Source: Polaribacter sp.
GTDB taxonomy: Bacteria; Bacteroidota; Bacteroidia; Flavobacteriales; Flavobacteriaceae
Length of the DNA: 64,000 bases
Assembly (NCBI GenBank): GCA_018663625.1
Contig: JABJPX010000070.1
Location: 1-64,000 of the forward strand
Reading direction: 5' to 3'
The notes under the pieces are model-generated. The model was not told where the DNA came from and did no database searches. It worked only from the letters and a program-made list of their open reading frames with translations. Below, in pieces: positions 35,895-44,881 of this stretch; position 1 is the stretch's first letter; each line of letters opens with the position of its first letter. The position numbers and the translations under genes were made by a program.

Positions 35895-35928
35895 AAAAAA
35901 CCGACTCATTGCTGAATCGGTTTTTTTA
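35895..35928. terminator. Intrinsic terminator after nqrF
   Basis: AAAAAACCGA, a loop of about 12 nt and TCGGTTTTTTT form a stem with T tracts on both strands. It lies 22 bp beyond the nqrF stop on the reverse strand and should end the nqr operon. Confidence 0.75.
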
Positions 35929-35949
35929 TTCTTATTTATGATTTGAAGA

Positions 35950-37260
35950 CTAACCTCCAAAATCATCAAAACGGATGTTTTCATCTGGCATACCAAAATC
36001 TTCTCCCATTTTTTGTACTGCTTTGTTCATTAAAGGCGGTCCACAGAAATACAATTCCATGTCTTCTGGAGCTTCATGATGATTTAGGTAGTTTTCAATT
36101 ACACAGTTGTGTATAAACCCTACAAAACCATCTCCTTCAGTATCATTAATGTCTTTCTTTACTTTCCAGTTATCTGATTCTAAAGGATCTGATAAAGCGA
36201 TAAAGAATTTAAAGTTTGGAAAATCTTTTTCTAAAGCTCTAAAGTGTTCGATATAAAACAACTCTGCTTTAGAACGTCCTCCGTACCAATAGGTTACTTT
36301 TCTACCGGTTTTTAAGGTTCTAAATAATTCGTATAAGTGAGAACGCATTGGCGCCATTCCAGCACCTCCACCAACATATAACATTTCAGCTTCTGATTCG
36401 TTGATAAAGAATTCACCATAAGGTCCTGAAATAACACATTTATCACCTTTTTTCAATCCGAAAATATACGAAGAAGCAACTCCTGGGTTTACATCCATCC
36501 ATCCACCTTTTGCTCTATCAAAGGGCGGTGTAGCAATACGAACGTTTAACATAATCTCTCTTCCTTCTGCTGGATAAGAAGCCATTGAGTAGGCTCTTTC
36601 AATTACTTCTTTATTCGTCATTACCAATGGTCTAAGTTTGAACTTCTCCCATTCTGCTTCAAATTTTTCTGGCGTATCGTGCTCTTCCGGGTGTGCTGTA
36701 ATGTCCATATCGGAAAACTTCACTTCACAAGGTGGAATTTCTATTTGAATGTATCCTCCTGCTTTGTATCCCATGTCTTCTGGAATTTCAACAACAAATT
36801 CTTTAATAAATGAAGCTACATTATAATTTCTTACAACGACTGCATCCCATTTCTTAATTCCAAAAATCTCTTCTGGAATGGAAATGTCCATGTCTTGTTT
36901 TACTTTAACCTGACAGGCTAAACGAATTCCATGCTTTAACTCTTTACGTGTAAAGTGTGGTGTTTCTGTAGGCAAGGCTTCCCCTCCTCCAGAATTTACG
37001 TGACACTCACATTGAACACATGAACCTCCACCACCACATGCGGATGGTAAAAATATTTTTTCGGCTCCTAAAGTGGTTAACAGTGTGCTACCTGAAGCTA
37101 CTTCAATTTTTCTTTCTCCGTTAATCGTAAGGGTTACGGGTCCGGATGGAGATAATTTTTGTTTTACAAATAATAATAACGTTACTAATAATAACACAAT
37201 AGCTAAAAAAGCTGCTACGGTTGCTAATACAGTTCCTGTTGTACCTGCTGCTAATATCAT
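35950..37260 (-). CDS. nqrF: Na+-translocating NADH:quinone reductase subunit F
   Basis: NqrF oxidises NADH and passes electrons to the pump. The 436-residue protein has one N-terminal membrane helix (residues 4-28), a plant-type 2Fe-2S domain (CGGGGSCVQC and a fourth Cys in RLACQV), and an FAD/NADH reductase domain with RAYSMASYP, GPYGEFF, VGGGAGMAPMRSH and FCGPPLM. Length and order are normal. It is the last gene of nqrABCDEF; the start follows nqrE by 1 bp. Confidence 0.96.
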   Translation of the reverse strand: MILAAGTTGTVLATVAAFLAIVLLLVTLLLFVKQKLSPSGPVTLTINGERKIEVASGSTLLTTLGAEKIFLPSACGGGGSCVQCECHVNSGGGEALPTETPHFTRKELKHGIRLACQVKVKQDMDISIPEEIFGIKKWDAVVVRNYNVASFIKEFVVEIPEDMGYKAGGYIQIEIPPCEVKFSDMDITAHPEEHDTPEKFEAEWEKFKLRPLVMTNKEVIERAYSMASYPAEGREIMLNVRIATPPFDRAKGGWMDVNPGVASSYIFGLKKGDKCVISGPYGEFFINESEAEMLYVGGGAGMAPMRSHLYELFRTLKTGRKVTYWYGGRSKAELFYIEHFRALEKDFPNFKFFIALSDPLESDNWKVKKDINDTEGDGFVGFIHNCVIENYLNHHEAPEDMELYFCGPPLMNKAVQKMGEDFGMPDENIRFDDFGG

Positions 37261-37261
37261 A

Positions 37262-38008
37262 TTACTGGTTGTTTGTATTTGTGTTATCGGCGATTACTTT
37301 TGTAACTGCTTCTTTTTTTTCTGTTTTATTTTCTAGTTGAGTTACTACTTTTGGAGTTTCTTTTTGTGCTTCATCTCCTCCGGTTAACATTCCTCCAAAA
37401 CTCATAAAACCAATAGCCATTAATCCTGTAATGATAAAGGTAATTCCTAAACCTCTTAAGGCTGGGGGAACGCTTGAATAACGGATTTTTTCACGAATAG
37501 CTGCAATGGCTAAAATGGCTAAGAACCACCCAATTCCAGATCCAACTCCGTAGGTTAATGATAATGCTAAGGTAGGAATCTCACGAGATTGCATGAACAA
37601 ACTTCCTCCTAAGATCGCACAGTTTACTGCAATTAGAGGTAAGAAAATACCTAATGAATTGTACAATGATGGTGAAAATTTTTCAACCACTATTTCTACT
37701 AACTGTACCATGGTTGCAATGGTTGCAATAAACATAATGAAAGAAAGGAAACTTAAATCCATTGTTTCAGCTCCGTCTACTCCATAGGCTGGATCTAACC
37801 AAACGAGGGCACCTTCCTGTAAAATATATTGATCCAACAACCAGTTTAAAGGTACGGTTACTGCCAAAACAAAAATTACAGCAGCTCCTAAACCTACAGC
37901 GGTTGATACTTTCTTAGATACAGCAAGGTATGAACACATCCCTAAAAAGGTTGCGAAGACCATGTTGTCTATAAATATCGATTTGAAAAATAACTCTAAA
38001 TGTTCCAT
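37262..38008 (-). CDS. nqrE: Na+-translocating NADH:quinone reductase subunit E
   Basis: NqrE is one of the paired antiparallel membrane subunits. The first 205 residues have six hydrophobic helices, with the iron-binding Cys in [10 protein letters not shown] and [11 protein letters not shown]. The protein is 248 residues, about 45 longer than the Vibrio subunit; the extra C-terminus is hydrophilic ([19 protein letters not shown]) and probably disordered. An 82-bp spacer with a degenerate heptad repeat separates it from nqrD, unlike the tight junctions elsewhere in the operon. Confidence 0.95.
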   Translation of the reverse strand: MEHLELFFKSIFIDNMVFATFLGMCSYLAVSKKVSTAVGLGAAVIFVLAVTVPLNWLLDQYILQEGALVWLDPAYGVDGAETMDLSFLSFIMFIATIATMVQLVEIVVEKFSPSLYNSLGIFLPLIAVNCAILGGSLFMQSREIPTLALSLTYGVGSGIGWFLAILAIAAIREKIRYSSVPPALRGLGITFIITGLMAIGFMSFGGMLTGGDEAQKETPKVVTQLENKTEKKEAVTKVIADNTNTNNQ

Positions 38009-38017
38009 TTTTTTATA

Positions 38018-38066
38018 GTTTTCAGTGCTTAGTACTCAGTCTTCAGTTCGCATTTGATTGCAAACT
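38018..38066 (-). repeat. Degenerate heptad repeat and imperfect hairpin in the nqrD-nqrE spacer
   Basis: On the reverse strand the text reads GAACTGA AGACTGA and continues GTACTAA GCACTGA AAACT: five units close to (A/G)(A/C)ACTGA with a 7-bp period. Just before it CAGTTTGC and GCGAACTG form an imperfect inverted repeat around an 8-nt loop. The spacer carries no ORF. Similar ACTGA-type low-complexity repeats occur between genes in other Flavobacteriaceae, from memory. Confidence 0.6.
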
Positions 38067-38090
38067 GGAACTACTTACTAGGAACTAATT

Positions 38091-38744
38091 TTAATTTTCT
38101 TCTATTAATGATGTATTTCTGCTACGTTGTATCCAGATAATAAGACCTACCACGATTAGAGCCATTGGTGACAATAACATAAATCCGTTGTTTTCGTATC
38201 CATAAGCGTATAAGCCTGACAATTCTCCTGGAATCGGATTTCCTAATACAGGATATCCTAATAAAGTTCCTGCTCCTAACAATTCTCTAAAGAAACCAAC
38301 GATGATTAAAATTACACCATATCCTACAGAATTTCCAATACCATCTAAGAAAGCTCTCCAAGGTCCGTTTCCTAAAGCAAAGGCTTCAAAACGTCCCATA
38401 ATAATACAGTTGGTAATAATTAAACCAACAAAAACAGAGAGTGTCTTACTGAGTTCGTAGGCAAATGCTTTTAACACTAAATCCACAATAATTACAAGTG
38501 TAGCAACCACAATAAGCTGCACTATAATTCTAATTTTTGATGGAATGATGTTTCTCATTAAAGAAATCACTACGTTTCCTAATCCCAATACAAATAGAAC
38601 GGAAATAGACATTACAATGGAAGCTTCAAGCTCTGCTGTAATTGCCAAAGCGGAACAAATACCTAATACTTGAATCGTAATTGGGTTGTTATCCGCTAAA
38701 GGATCTGTAAGTAATGCTGCGTCTTTTTTTGATAAAAGTCCCAT
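38091..38744 (-). CDS. nqrD: Na+-translocating NADH:quinone reductase subunit D
   Basis: A 217-residue membrane protein with six helices, pseudo-symmetric to NqrE. The iron-binding Cys residues are in LGICSALAIT (about residue 30) and TNCIIMGRFEAFA (about 112), and the family text VGYGVILIIVGFFREL is present. It starts 2 bp after the nqrC stop. Its length is slightly above the Vibrio subunit (210). Confidence 0.95.
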   Translation of the reverse strand: MGLLSKKDAALLTDPLADNNPITIQVLGICSALAITAELEASIVMSISVLFVLGLGNVVISLMRNIIPSKIRIIVQLIVVATLVIIVDLVLKAFAYELSKTLSVFVGLIITNCIIMGRFEAFALGNGPWRAFLDGIGNSVGYGVILIIVGFFRELLGAGTLLGYPVLGNPIPGELSGLYAYGYENNGFMLLSPMALIVVGLIIWIQRSRNTSLIEEN

Positions 38745-38746
38745 AA

Positions 38747-39496
38747 TTATTTTTTTAATGTTTTAAAATAAGGCACATACATTGCCAAGTCTTTCTTAAT
38801 CATTGCAGAAACACCATCTCCTGTAATGGTAGCCCCCGCTATTGCGTCTACTTCGTAATCTGTCTTTTCTAAATTCTTTGGATCGTTGTTCCCTTTGGCA
38901 ACTTTAATCCCCTTAAATTCTCCAGCTTCGTCTAATAAGTGCTCCCCAATAAAGTCGTCCATAAAATAACGTTGCTTGATATTTGCTCCTAAACCTGGTG
39001 TTTCTCCTTTGTGATCGAAATAAGCACCTTGTATAATCATGTTTTCATCCATAGCAACATAACCCCAAATGGCATCCCAAAGTCCTTTTCCTCGAATGGG
39101 TGCTACATAAAGAGTAACTCCCTCTTTATTTTTACCAACAAACAAAGGCAATCTTCTTTGCTTTCCTTGCTTTGCTAGGGTTTGCTCTTTTTTGATGTCG
39201 ATTAGGTATGCATCTGAATTTTCAATTTCATCGCCTCCTTGAACTTCAATTTGTTTTGTGATGTATTCTGAAAATGCAGTTCCAGCAACATCAGTAGAAA
39301 TAAAGGTTGCACTTGTTCCTTCATTTTCGTTGATGCCTAATGCATACAAAATATTCTGTTGCTTTTCAATTCTTTTGTTCTCGTCAATGTTTGGTTTTAA
39401 GGACGAAGCCATAAAAGCCAACAAAGATCCTACAACAAACACCATAATAATGGCAAAAATCATTGTATAACTATTACTATCTGTTCTCTTACTCAT
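38747..39496 (-). CDS. nqrC: Na+-translocating NADH:quinone reductase subunit C
   Basis: A 249-residue protein with one N-terminal membrane helix (residues 12-34) and a periplasmic FMN-binding domain. The covalent flavin site is in DAIAGATITGDGVSAMI, where the Thr of GAT-type motif receives FMN from ApbE. GAYFDHKGETPGLGANI is another family signature. It follows nqrB by 2 bp. Confidence 0.95.
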   Translation of the reverse strand: MSKRTDSNSYTMIFAIIMVFVVGSLLAFMASSLKPNIDENKRIEKQQNILYALGINENEGTSATFISTDVAGTAFSEYITKQIEVQGGDEIENSDAYLIDIKKEQTLAKQGKQRRLPLFVGKNKEGVTLYVAPIRGKGLWDAIWGYVAMDENMIIQGAYFDHKGETPGLGANIKQRYFMDDFIGEHLLDEAGEFKGIKVAKGNNDPKNLEKTDYEVDAIAGATITGDGVSAMIKKDLAMYVPYFKTLKK

Positions 39497-39498
39497 AA

Positions 39499-40710
39499 TT
39501 AGGCAGTTTTAACTTTAGTACGTGATAATCTTTTCTTTACATTTCCTTGTACCACATAATGGTCAATGGTTGGAGCGAAGACATTCATCAAAAGAATGGC
39601 TAAGAAGACTCCTTCTGGATAGGCTGGATTAAAGACGCGAATCATGATGGATATAAAACCAATTAAGAAACCGTAAATCCATTTTCCTTTGTTTGTTTGT
39701 GACCCAGTTACCGGGTCTGTAGCCATAAATACGGCTCCAAATGCCAAACCTCCAATAATTAAATGTTCATACCAAACGGTATTCATTAAACCATAGAACT
39801 TGCTTGATGATGTAATAATATCTGCGGCTACAATTTGATTGAAAATGAATCCCATTACTGCAGCTCCTATAAAGGTAGAAACAATAATTCTCCAACTTCC
39901 AATTTTGGTGAAAATTAAAATAGCGGCACCTACTAATATTAAGAAAGCTGAAGTTTCACCAACAGATCCTGGGATGAAACCAAAAAAGGCTTCCCATAAA
40001 TCATAATTTGCTGGTTGATTTTGTGCATAAGTCCCTAGCATTGTTTCTCCAGAAATTGCATCTGCAGTTCCTGTTCTGTTTACGGCATCATATACCCAAA
40101 CTTTATCTCCAGACATCCACGTTGGATAGGCAAAGAATAAAAAGGCTCTAATGGTTAATGCAGGGTTTAAAATATTCATTCCTGTTCCCCCAAAAACTTC
40201 TTTTCCAATGACCACACCAAAAATAACTGCTACAGACAACATCCATAATGGGGTGTCTACAGGTACAATTAATGGTACTAACATTCCTGTTACTAAGTAT
40301 CCTTCTTCTACTTCGTGTCCTTTTATCACTGCGAAAATAAATTCCACTAAAAGTCCTACTCCATAAGAAACAATTACTAAGGGTAATACTTTTATAATTC
40401 CAATCCAGAAATTGTCCATTGTTAAAAATGAACCCAACACGGTAAATTCTGATGTAATTCCTTTAGCTACGTCTATAGCTGCATAATGTTGATATCCTGC
40501 GTTGAACATTCCAAAAAGTAAACAAGGAAGTAATGCCATGATGACAATATTCATTGTACGTTTTAAATCATCTGCCGCTTTAATATGAGTTCCTCCGTGA
40601 GTCACTTCATTTGGTAAATATAAAAAGGTATGGATTGCGTTGAACGCAGGCGCCATTTTGGTTCCTTTATATTTCTCTTTTAAAGTATGTAAATTTTGTT
40701 TTAAGCCCAT
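39499..40710 (-). CDS. nqrB: Na+-translocating NADH:quinone reductase subunit B
   Basis: The main sodium-channel subunit: 403 residues with about ten hydrophobic segments. Family text includes GGTGMNILNPALTIRAFLFF and ATDPVTGSQTNKGKWIYG. The expected covalent FMN site, usually SGAT, appears here as DAISGETMLG; the acceptor Thr is kept but Ala is replaced by Glu. It follows nqrA by 4 bp. Confidence 0.95.
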   Translation of the reverse strand: MGLKQNLHTLKEKYKGTKMAPAFNAIHTFLYLPNEVTHGGTHIKAADDLKRTMNIVIMALLPCLLFGMFNAGYQHYAAIDVAKGITSEFTVLGSFLTMDNFWIGIIKVLPLVIVSYGVGLLVEFIFAVIKGHEVEEGYLVTGMLVPLIVPVDTPLWMLSVAVIFGVVIGKEVFGGTGMNILNPALTIRAFLFFAYPTWMSGDKVWVYDAVNRTGTADAISGETMLGTYAQNQPANYDLWEAFFGFIPGSVGETSAFLILVGAAILIFTKIGSWRIIVSTFIGAAVMGFIFNQIVAADIITSSSKFYGLMNTVWYEHLIIGGLAFGAVFMATDPVTGSQTNKGKWIYGFLIGFISIMIRVFNPAYPEGVFLAILLMNVFAPTIDHYVVQGNVKKRLSRTKVKTA

Positions 40711-40714
40711 AATC

Positions 40715-42064
40715 TTATCCTAATTCTTCTCTCATTAAATCTAAACCTTCACGAATTATCTTCTGGTGAGGTTGTTTAGATACACATATAAATTCTGTTA
40801 ATGCAAAATCTTCTGGTGCTACTTCGTAGGCGCCTAAAGCTTCCATTTCATCTAAATCTTTATACATACACGCTTTTAGCAACTGCATTGGATACAAGTC
40901 TAAAGGAAACACTTTTTCATAAGAACCTGTTACTACAAATGCTCTATGTTCTCCGTTCGTGTTGGTATTTAAGTCATACTTCTTGTTGGGTGTTAACCAA
41001 GAAAAAGTCAGCGCTCTTGAGGTAGATATTTTATTGAATACCGGTTTGTTCCAACCAAAGAATTCATAATCATCTCCTTCTGGTATTGCGGTTATTTGAT
41101 TGTCGTAGTACCCAATAAAACCTTCTTCTTTTACATGGTTACCAGACAATACATTTCCACTAATGATTCTCGTATTATCGTTGTCTAAATTTCCTTTAAC
41201 AATGGTTGCAACTTTTGCTCCTGCGGTTACCGTCACATAGTGTGGCTTGCGAAACTGAGAACCTGTTAAAGCAACTGTTCTTGTAATGTTGAACTTTCCT
41301 GTTAACAACAACTCACCAATAACCACTAAATCTTGCGGTGTAATTACCCAAACGACTTCTCCTTTATTAATCGGATCTATTTGTGCAATTTGTGTTCCAA
41401 CATTCCCAATTGGATGAGGCCCAGAAACTTTATGAATTTCAATTCCTTTTAGATTCGAAAACGGTGAGTTTGCACTTTTACCAACAGAAACATGAAGTTT
41501 CCCTTCAGTTAACTTACCCACTGCTATTAAAGCTGCTTGCAGCTCCGCTTCTTTCCCTTTTAAAGTATAATCTAAATCAGCTGCCAAAGGTGCACTTGCA
41601 TATGCAGATACAAAAATAGCTTTTGGAGCTTGATTTGGATTGGCAACGACATCATAAGGACGTTGTTTTACAAATGGCCAACAACCAGAAGCTAATAAAT
41701 GATTTTTCACCTCTTCTGCAGACATACTCGCTGCATCTTTAGTGCCAAAATCTTTAAATTCTTGGGTTGCGTTTGCGGCAATGTTGATTGCTAAAACTTT
41801 TCTTCTTTCTCCACGAATAACCTCGGTAACTTTACCACTTACTGGACTTGGAAATAAAATGCGTTCATCACTCTTTGAATAAAAAAGTGGTTCTCCGGCC
41901 TTTACCTCTGCTCCTTCTTTGGCAATAAGTTTAACGGTTATTCCGTGAAAATCTGATGGCTTTATTGCATAAAAACCACCTGTAGCATGTTGCGTGGTTG
42001 TTTGTTCTGCTTCGCCTTTAAGACTAATATTTAAGCCTTTTTTTATACGGATGTCTTTTGACAT
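40715..42064 (-). CDS. nqrA: Na+-translocating NADH:quinone reductase subunit A
   Basis: A 449-residue soluble, membrane-associated subunit with a barrel-sandwich N-terminus (IRIKKGLNISLKGEAE, KLIAKEGAEVKAGEPLFYSK) and a Rossmann-like centre. The family text KVSGPHPIGNVGTQI and VALTGSQFRKPHYV is present. It is the first gene of the operon; on the reverse strand a TAAATTTG element lies about 38 bp before the ATG. Confidence 0.95.
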   Translation of the reverse strand: MSKDIRIKKGLNISLKGEAEQTTTQHATGGFYAIKPSDFHGITVKLIAKEGAEVKAGEPLFYSKSDERILFPSPVSGKVTEVIRGERRKVLAINIAANATQEFKDFGTKDAASMSAEEVKNHLLASGCWPFVKQRPYDVVANPNQAPKAIFVSAYASAPLAADLDYTLKGKEAELQAALIAVGKLTEGKLHVSVGKSANSPFSNLKGIEIHKVSGPHPIGNVGTQIAQIDPINKGEVVWVITPQDLVVIGELLLTGKFNITRTVALTGSQFRKPHYVTVTAGAKVATIVKGNLDNDNTRIISGNVLSGNHVKEEGFIGYYDNQITAIPEGDDYEFFGWNKPVFNKISTSRALTFSWLTPNKKYDLNTNTNGEHRAFVVTGSYEKVFPLDLYPMQLLKACMYKDLDEMEALGAYEVAPEDFALTEFICVSKQPHQKIIREGLDLMREELG

Positions 42065-42101
42065 AGGTTTTTGTTAATTTTAGTTATCTAAAAAAATCAT
42101 G

Positions 42102-42109
42102 CAAATTTA
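42102..42109 (-). promoter_or_regulatory. Bacteroidota -7 element for the nqr operon
   Basis: The reverse strand reads TAAATTTG, matching TAnnTTTG, 37 bp before the nqrA ATG. No TTG is seen at the standard -33 distance, so it is a moderate candidate. Confidence 0.4.
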
Positions 42110-42344
42110 ACGGTTTTACGGCTTATTTTTGATACGATTCACCCTATATATTTATTAAATATTATTATTTATATCCGTTCTAAATAACTAAATAACACGA
42201 AAGAAAAAGAACTTTTTTAGATGGCACAGCGTTTATTCAAAGTAGCACGAATTTCTTTTTCAACTTTTTAAAAAAGGGAACAATAATTGTACCGCTTTTT
42301 TGAGAATAAAATTTCTATTTTTGATAAAATTATGAACCCCAATT

Positions 42345-43559
42345 ATGAAGTTAAAATTAAGTTACTTTTTTTTATTCATTGCAACATCGCTTCATGCACA
42401 ACAAATAAAGTCGATTCAATTAAGACCCTTACAAGAAAAGGTTTTTACGTCAATTGTACCCTTGGGAACCGTTTTAGAATTATCTTTTGACGACCTAGAT
42501 GCCGATAGCAAAAGCTATCAATATAAAATCGAACACATGACCAGTGACTGGAAGAAAAGCAGGATGCTGACCAGCCAATATATTGATGGTTTTGATCAAA
42601 ACACCATTTTAGAAGTTACAAACTCCTTCAACACTTTACAAAGCTACACACATTATCGTGTGCAAATTCCAAATACAAATTCAATCATTACAAAAAGCGG
42701 CAACTACTTGCTTTCTGTACTAAATGATTATGATGAGCTCGTTTTTTCGAGAAGATTTGTACTGTATGAACGGAGAGCCATCATTGGTGTATCTGTAGAA
42801 AGAAGTCGAAATACAAAGACCTCAAATACACAACAAACCATTCAATTTTCTGTCAATCATCCTACTTTACAAATTAATAACCCGAGACAAGAAATTAAAG
42901 TTGTGGTCTTAAAAAACGAGAACTGGAATGAAAAGATCACCAATTTACAGCCCACCTTCTTCAAAGCAAATCAACTATTATACACCTACACCAACAAAAC
43001 AAATTTTTGGGGAGATAATGAGTACTATAATTTCGACACCAAGTTTCTTAGAAATAGAAGCTTAGGGATTCAACAGATAGAAAAAAAAGAGGTTTATCAT
43101 CATTACCTCTATCCGGAGAATTACAATAAGTATAAAAAATACACCTATTTTCCAGATATTAATGGTCAATTTGTAATACGAACCTTAGAAGCAAATGATG
43201 CAGAGATAGAAGCAGATTATGCAATGATGCATTTTTCATTGAATACCTATCAACCTTTTAGCGGCAAAGAAGTTTATGTATATGGCGCATTTAATAATTT
43301 CGAGTTGACTCCTGAAAACAAAATGTCTTTTGATTCAGAAAATAATACTTACAGAGCTAGTTTTCTCTTAAAACAGGGTTTTTACAATTATAGTTTTGCC
43401 ACAGTTGGTGAAGACAACAAAGTAAACCTAAGAACGATTAATGGGTCTTTTTATGAAACAGAAAATCAATATACCGTGCTGGTATACTATAAATCTTTTG
43501 GAGACGTATATGAGAGAGTGATTGGTGTGGATACTGGTTTTCTTGATCAAAATAGATAG
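42345..43559 (+). CDS. Type IX secretion system plug protein (DUF5103)
   Basis: A 404-residue exported protein with a signal peptide (MKLKLSYFFLFIATSLHAQQ). Its text IKSIQLRPLQEKVFTSIVPL, HYRVQIPNTN, KSGNYLLSVL and VYGAFNNFELTPENKMSF marks the DUF5103 family. In Flavobacterium johnsoniae the family member closes the periplasmic end of the SprA translocon barrel. It should act at the outer membrane and fits with the T9SS cargo at 117-1679. A possible -7 element, TATTTTTG, lies at 42316-42323. apaG follows after 47 bp. Confidence 0.9.
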   Translation: MKLKLSYFFLFIATSLHAQQIKSIQLRPLQEKVFTSIVPLGTVLELSFDDLDADSKSYQYKIEHMTSDWKKSRMLTSQYIDGFDQNTILEVTNSFNTLQSYTHYRVQIPNTNSIITKSGNYLLSVLNDYDELVFSRRFVLYERRAIIGVSVERSRNTKTSNTQQTIQFSVNHPTLQINNPRQEIKVVVLKNENWNEKITNLQPTFFKANQLLYTYTNKTNFWGDNEYYNFDTKFLRNRSLGIQQIEKKEVYHHYLYPENYNKYKKYTYFPDINGQFVIRTLEANDAEIEADYAMMHFSLNTYQPFSGKEVYVYGAFNNFELTPENKMSFDSENNTYRASFLLKQGFYNYSFATVGEDNKVNLRTINGSFYETENQYTVLVYYKSFGDVYERVIGVDTGFLDQNR

Positions 43560-43606
43560 TTAAAATAATGTTGTTATTTTTAAACAAATAAGCTATATTT
43601 ACTTCG

Positions 43607-43993
43607 ATGGAAACGCAAATCACAAAAGGCATTAAAATCTCTGTTGAAACCACTTTTAAAGGTACAAGCTTGAGTAATCATACTTTGTATTATGCTTTCT
43701 CCTATGCAATAACCATCGAAAACAAATCCAATGAAACGGTGCAACTTACAGATCGATATTGGGAAATTTTTGACAGCTTAAATCAAATAGAAGTTGTAGC
43801 TGGAGAAGGCGTTGTTGGACAAAGTCCAATATTAAAACCCAATGAAAAATACACGTACAGTTCGGGTTGTTTCTTAACCTCCAATATGGGCGCTATGAGA
43901 GGATTTTACTCCATGACAAATCAAGAAACCTTAGAGCAATTTAAAGTGATGATTCCCACGTTTCAACTTACAAATCCGCTACTCTTAAATTAA
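43607..43993 (+). CDS. apaG: ApaG domain protein
   Basis: A 128-residue protein made almost wholly of an ApaG/FxA-type beta sandwich: YAITIENKSNETVQLTDRYW, GEGVVGQSPILKPNEKYTYSSG and AMRGFYSM. The family is linked to Co2+/Mg2+ handling in enteric bacteria, with unclear biochemistry. It lies downstream of the T9SS plug gene in the same direction. Confidence 0.92.
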   Translation: METQITKGIKISVETTFKGTSLSNHTLYYAFSYAITIENKSNETVQLTDRYWEIFDSLNQIEVVAGEGVVGQSPILKPNEKYTYSSGCFLTSNMGAMRGFYSMTNQETLEQFKVMIPTFQLTNPLLLN

Positions 43994-44071
43994 GAAAATA
44001 AATCAAAGAGTGTTCGCTTCAAAGGGATTGCAGGTCTCAACTACAAAACTCTTTCTTTGTTTTGTATTGTA

Positions 44072-44779
44072 TTAAAACACAATCGTTTTCTTAGAAATTT
44101 CTCCTTTTAAAATATCATTATAAATAAGACAAATATCCTTCTCTTTTTTTACAGAAGTAACACTCACGGTTTCTACAAAATTACGCTTCATTTTTAAAGA
44201 AGTTTCTGGTGTTCCTTTGTCTGTTGATGTTTGGAAGTTTATAATTTCTTGTTGTTGAAACGTTTTGTTTTCTGATAACCAATCTGCAAACCAAGCACGC
44301 CTTGATGCTTTCATTTCCGCAGTGTACAAGGTAGAAGAAGACCAAATTTCAGGTTCTTGAGCTAACTTTTTAAAATGTTTTGTGACACCATCCCAAACCA
44401 ACTCATAGGTTGCTAAAGAGATTTCCCAATCTACCAAAATCAAGGTAAACGGCTCTATATTATCAAATATAAAATTTTCTATACATACAACTGAATTTTC
44501 TGCTGATAGAATTTTTTTTACAACCAACCCCCTACTCATTGCATATGGTCCTTTTCGTTTATGAATTTCAAAACCACCATTCAACAAACACACCAATCTA
44601 TTTTTCTCACTTAAACCGATCCAAGTTCCGCCAGCCAATTCGTCTTTTGGGTACACCAATGCGACTCCTTGCGTATCATATTTTGTTGGCGGAATCGTTC
44701 TTCGCATTGGGCTTTCATCGCGGTTGGATGTTAGTATAAATTGATTATTTTCTAATGGAAGATAGGTAACTGTACACAT
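44072..44779 (-). CDS. NRDE family (TANGO2-like) protein
   Basis: A 235-residue protein starting MCTVTYLPL, with Cys2 as a possible N-terminal nucleophile, and the name-giving TSNRDES near residue 18. LAGGTWIGLSEKNRLVCLLNG follows, as in TANGO2. The animal homologue affects lipid and haem metabolism; the bacterial role is unknown. The gene is divergent from pruA. Confidence 0.87.
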   Translation of the reverse strand: MCTVTYLPLENNQFILTSNRDESPMRRTIPPTKYDTQGVALVYPKDELAGGTWIGLSEKNRLVCLLNGGFEIHKRKGPYAMSRGLVVKKILSAENSVVCIENFIFDNIEPFTLILVDWEISLATYELVWDGVTKHFKKLAQEPEIWSSSTLYTAEMKASRRAWFADWLSENKTFQQQEIINFQTSTDKGTPETSLKMKRNFVETVSVTSVKKEKDICLIYNDILKGEISKKTIVF

Positions 44780-44834
44780 TTTTTTAAATTTCTTTTTTAA
44801 AGCACCGAAAAATATACCTTGTGATTAAATATTG

Positions 44835-44842
44835 TAACTTTG
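44835..44842 (+). promoter_or_regulatory. Bacteroidota -7 element for pruA
   Basis: TAACTTTG matches TAnnTTTG, 39 bp before the ATG of pruA. The nearest TTG (44819-44821) is closer than the usual spacing. Confidence 0.45.
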
Positions 44843-44881
44843 TTGTCAAAATTAATAGAATAAAATTTAAATACACATAAA

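Noticed and set aside
38018-38066. A CRISPR-like array in the nqr spacer
   Set aside because: The units are 7 bp, degenerate and without spacers.
42287-42490. A small ORF of 67 residues upstream of the T9SS plug gene
   Set aside because: It overlaps the plug gene in another frame and has no family text; it is a shadow frame.
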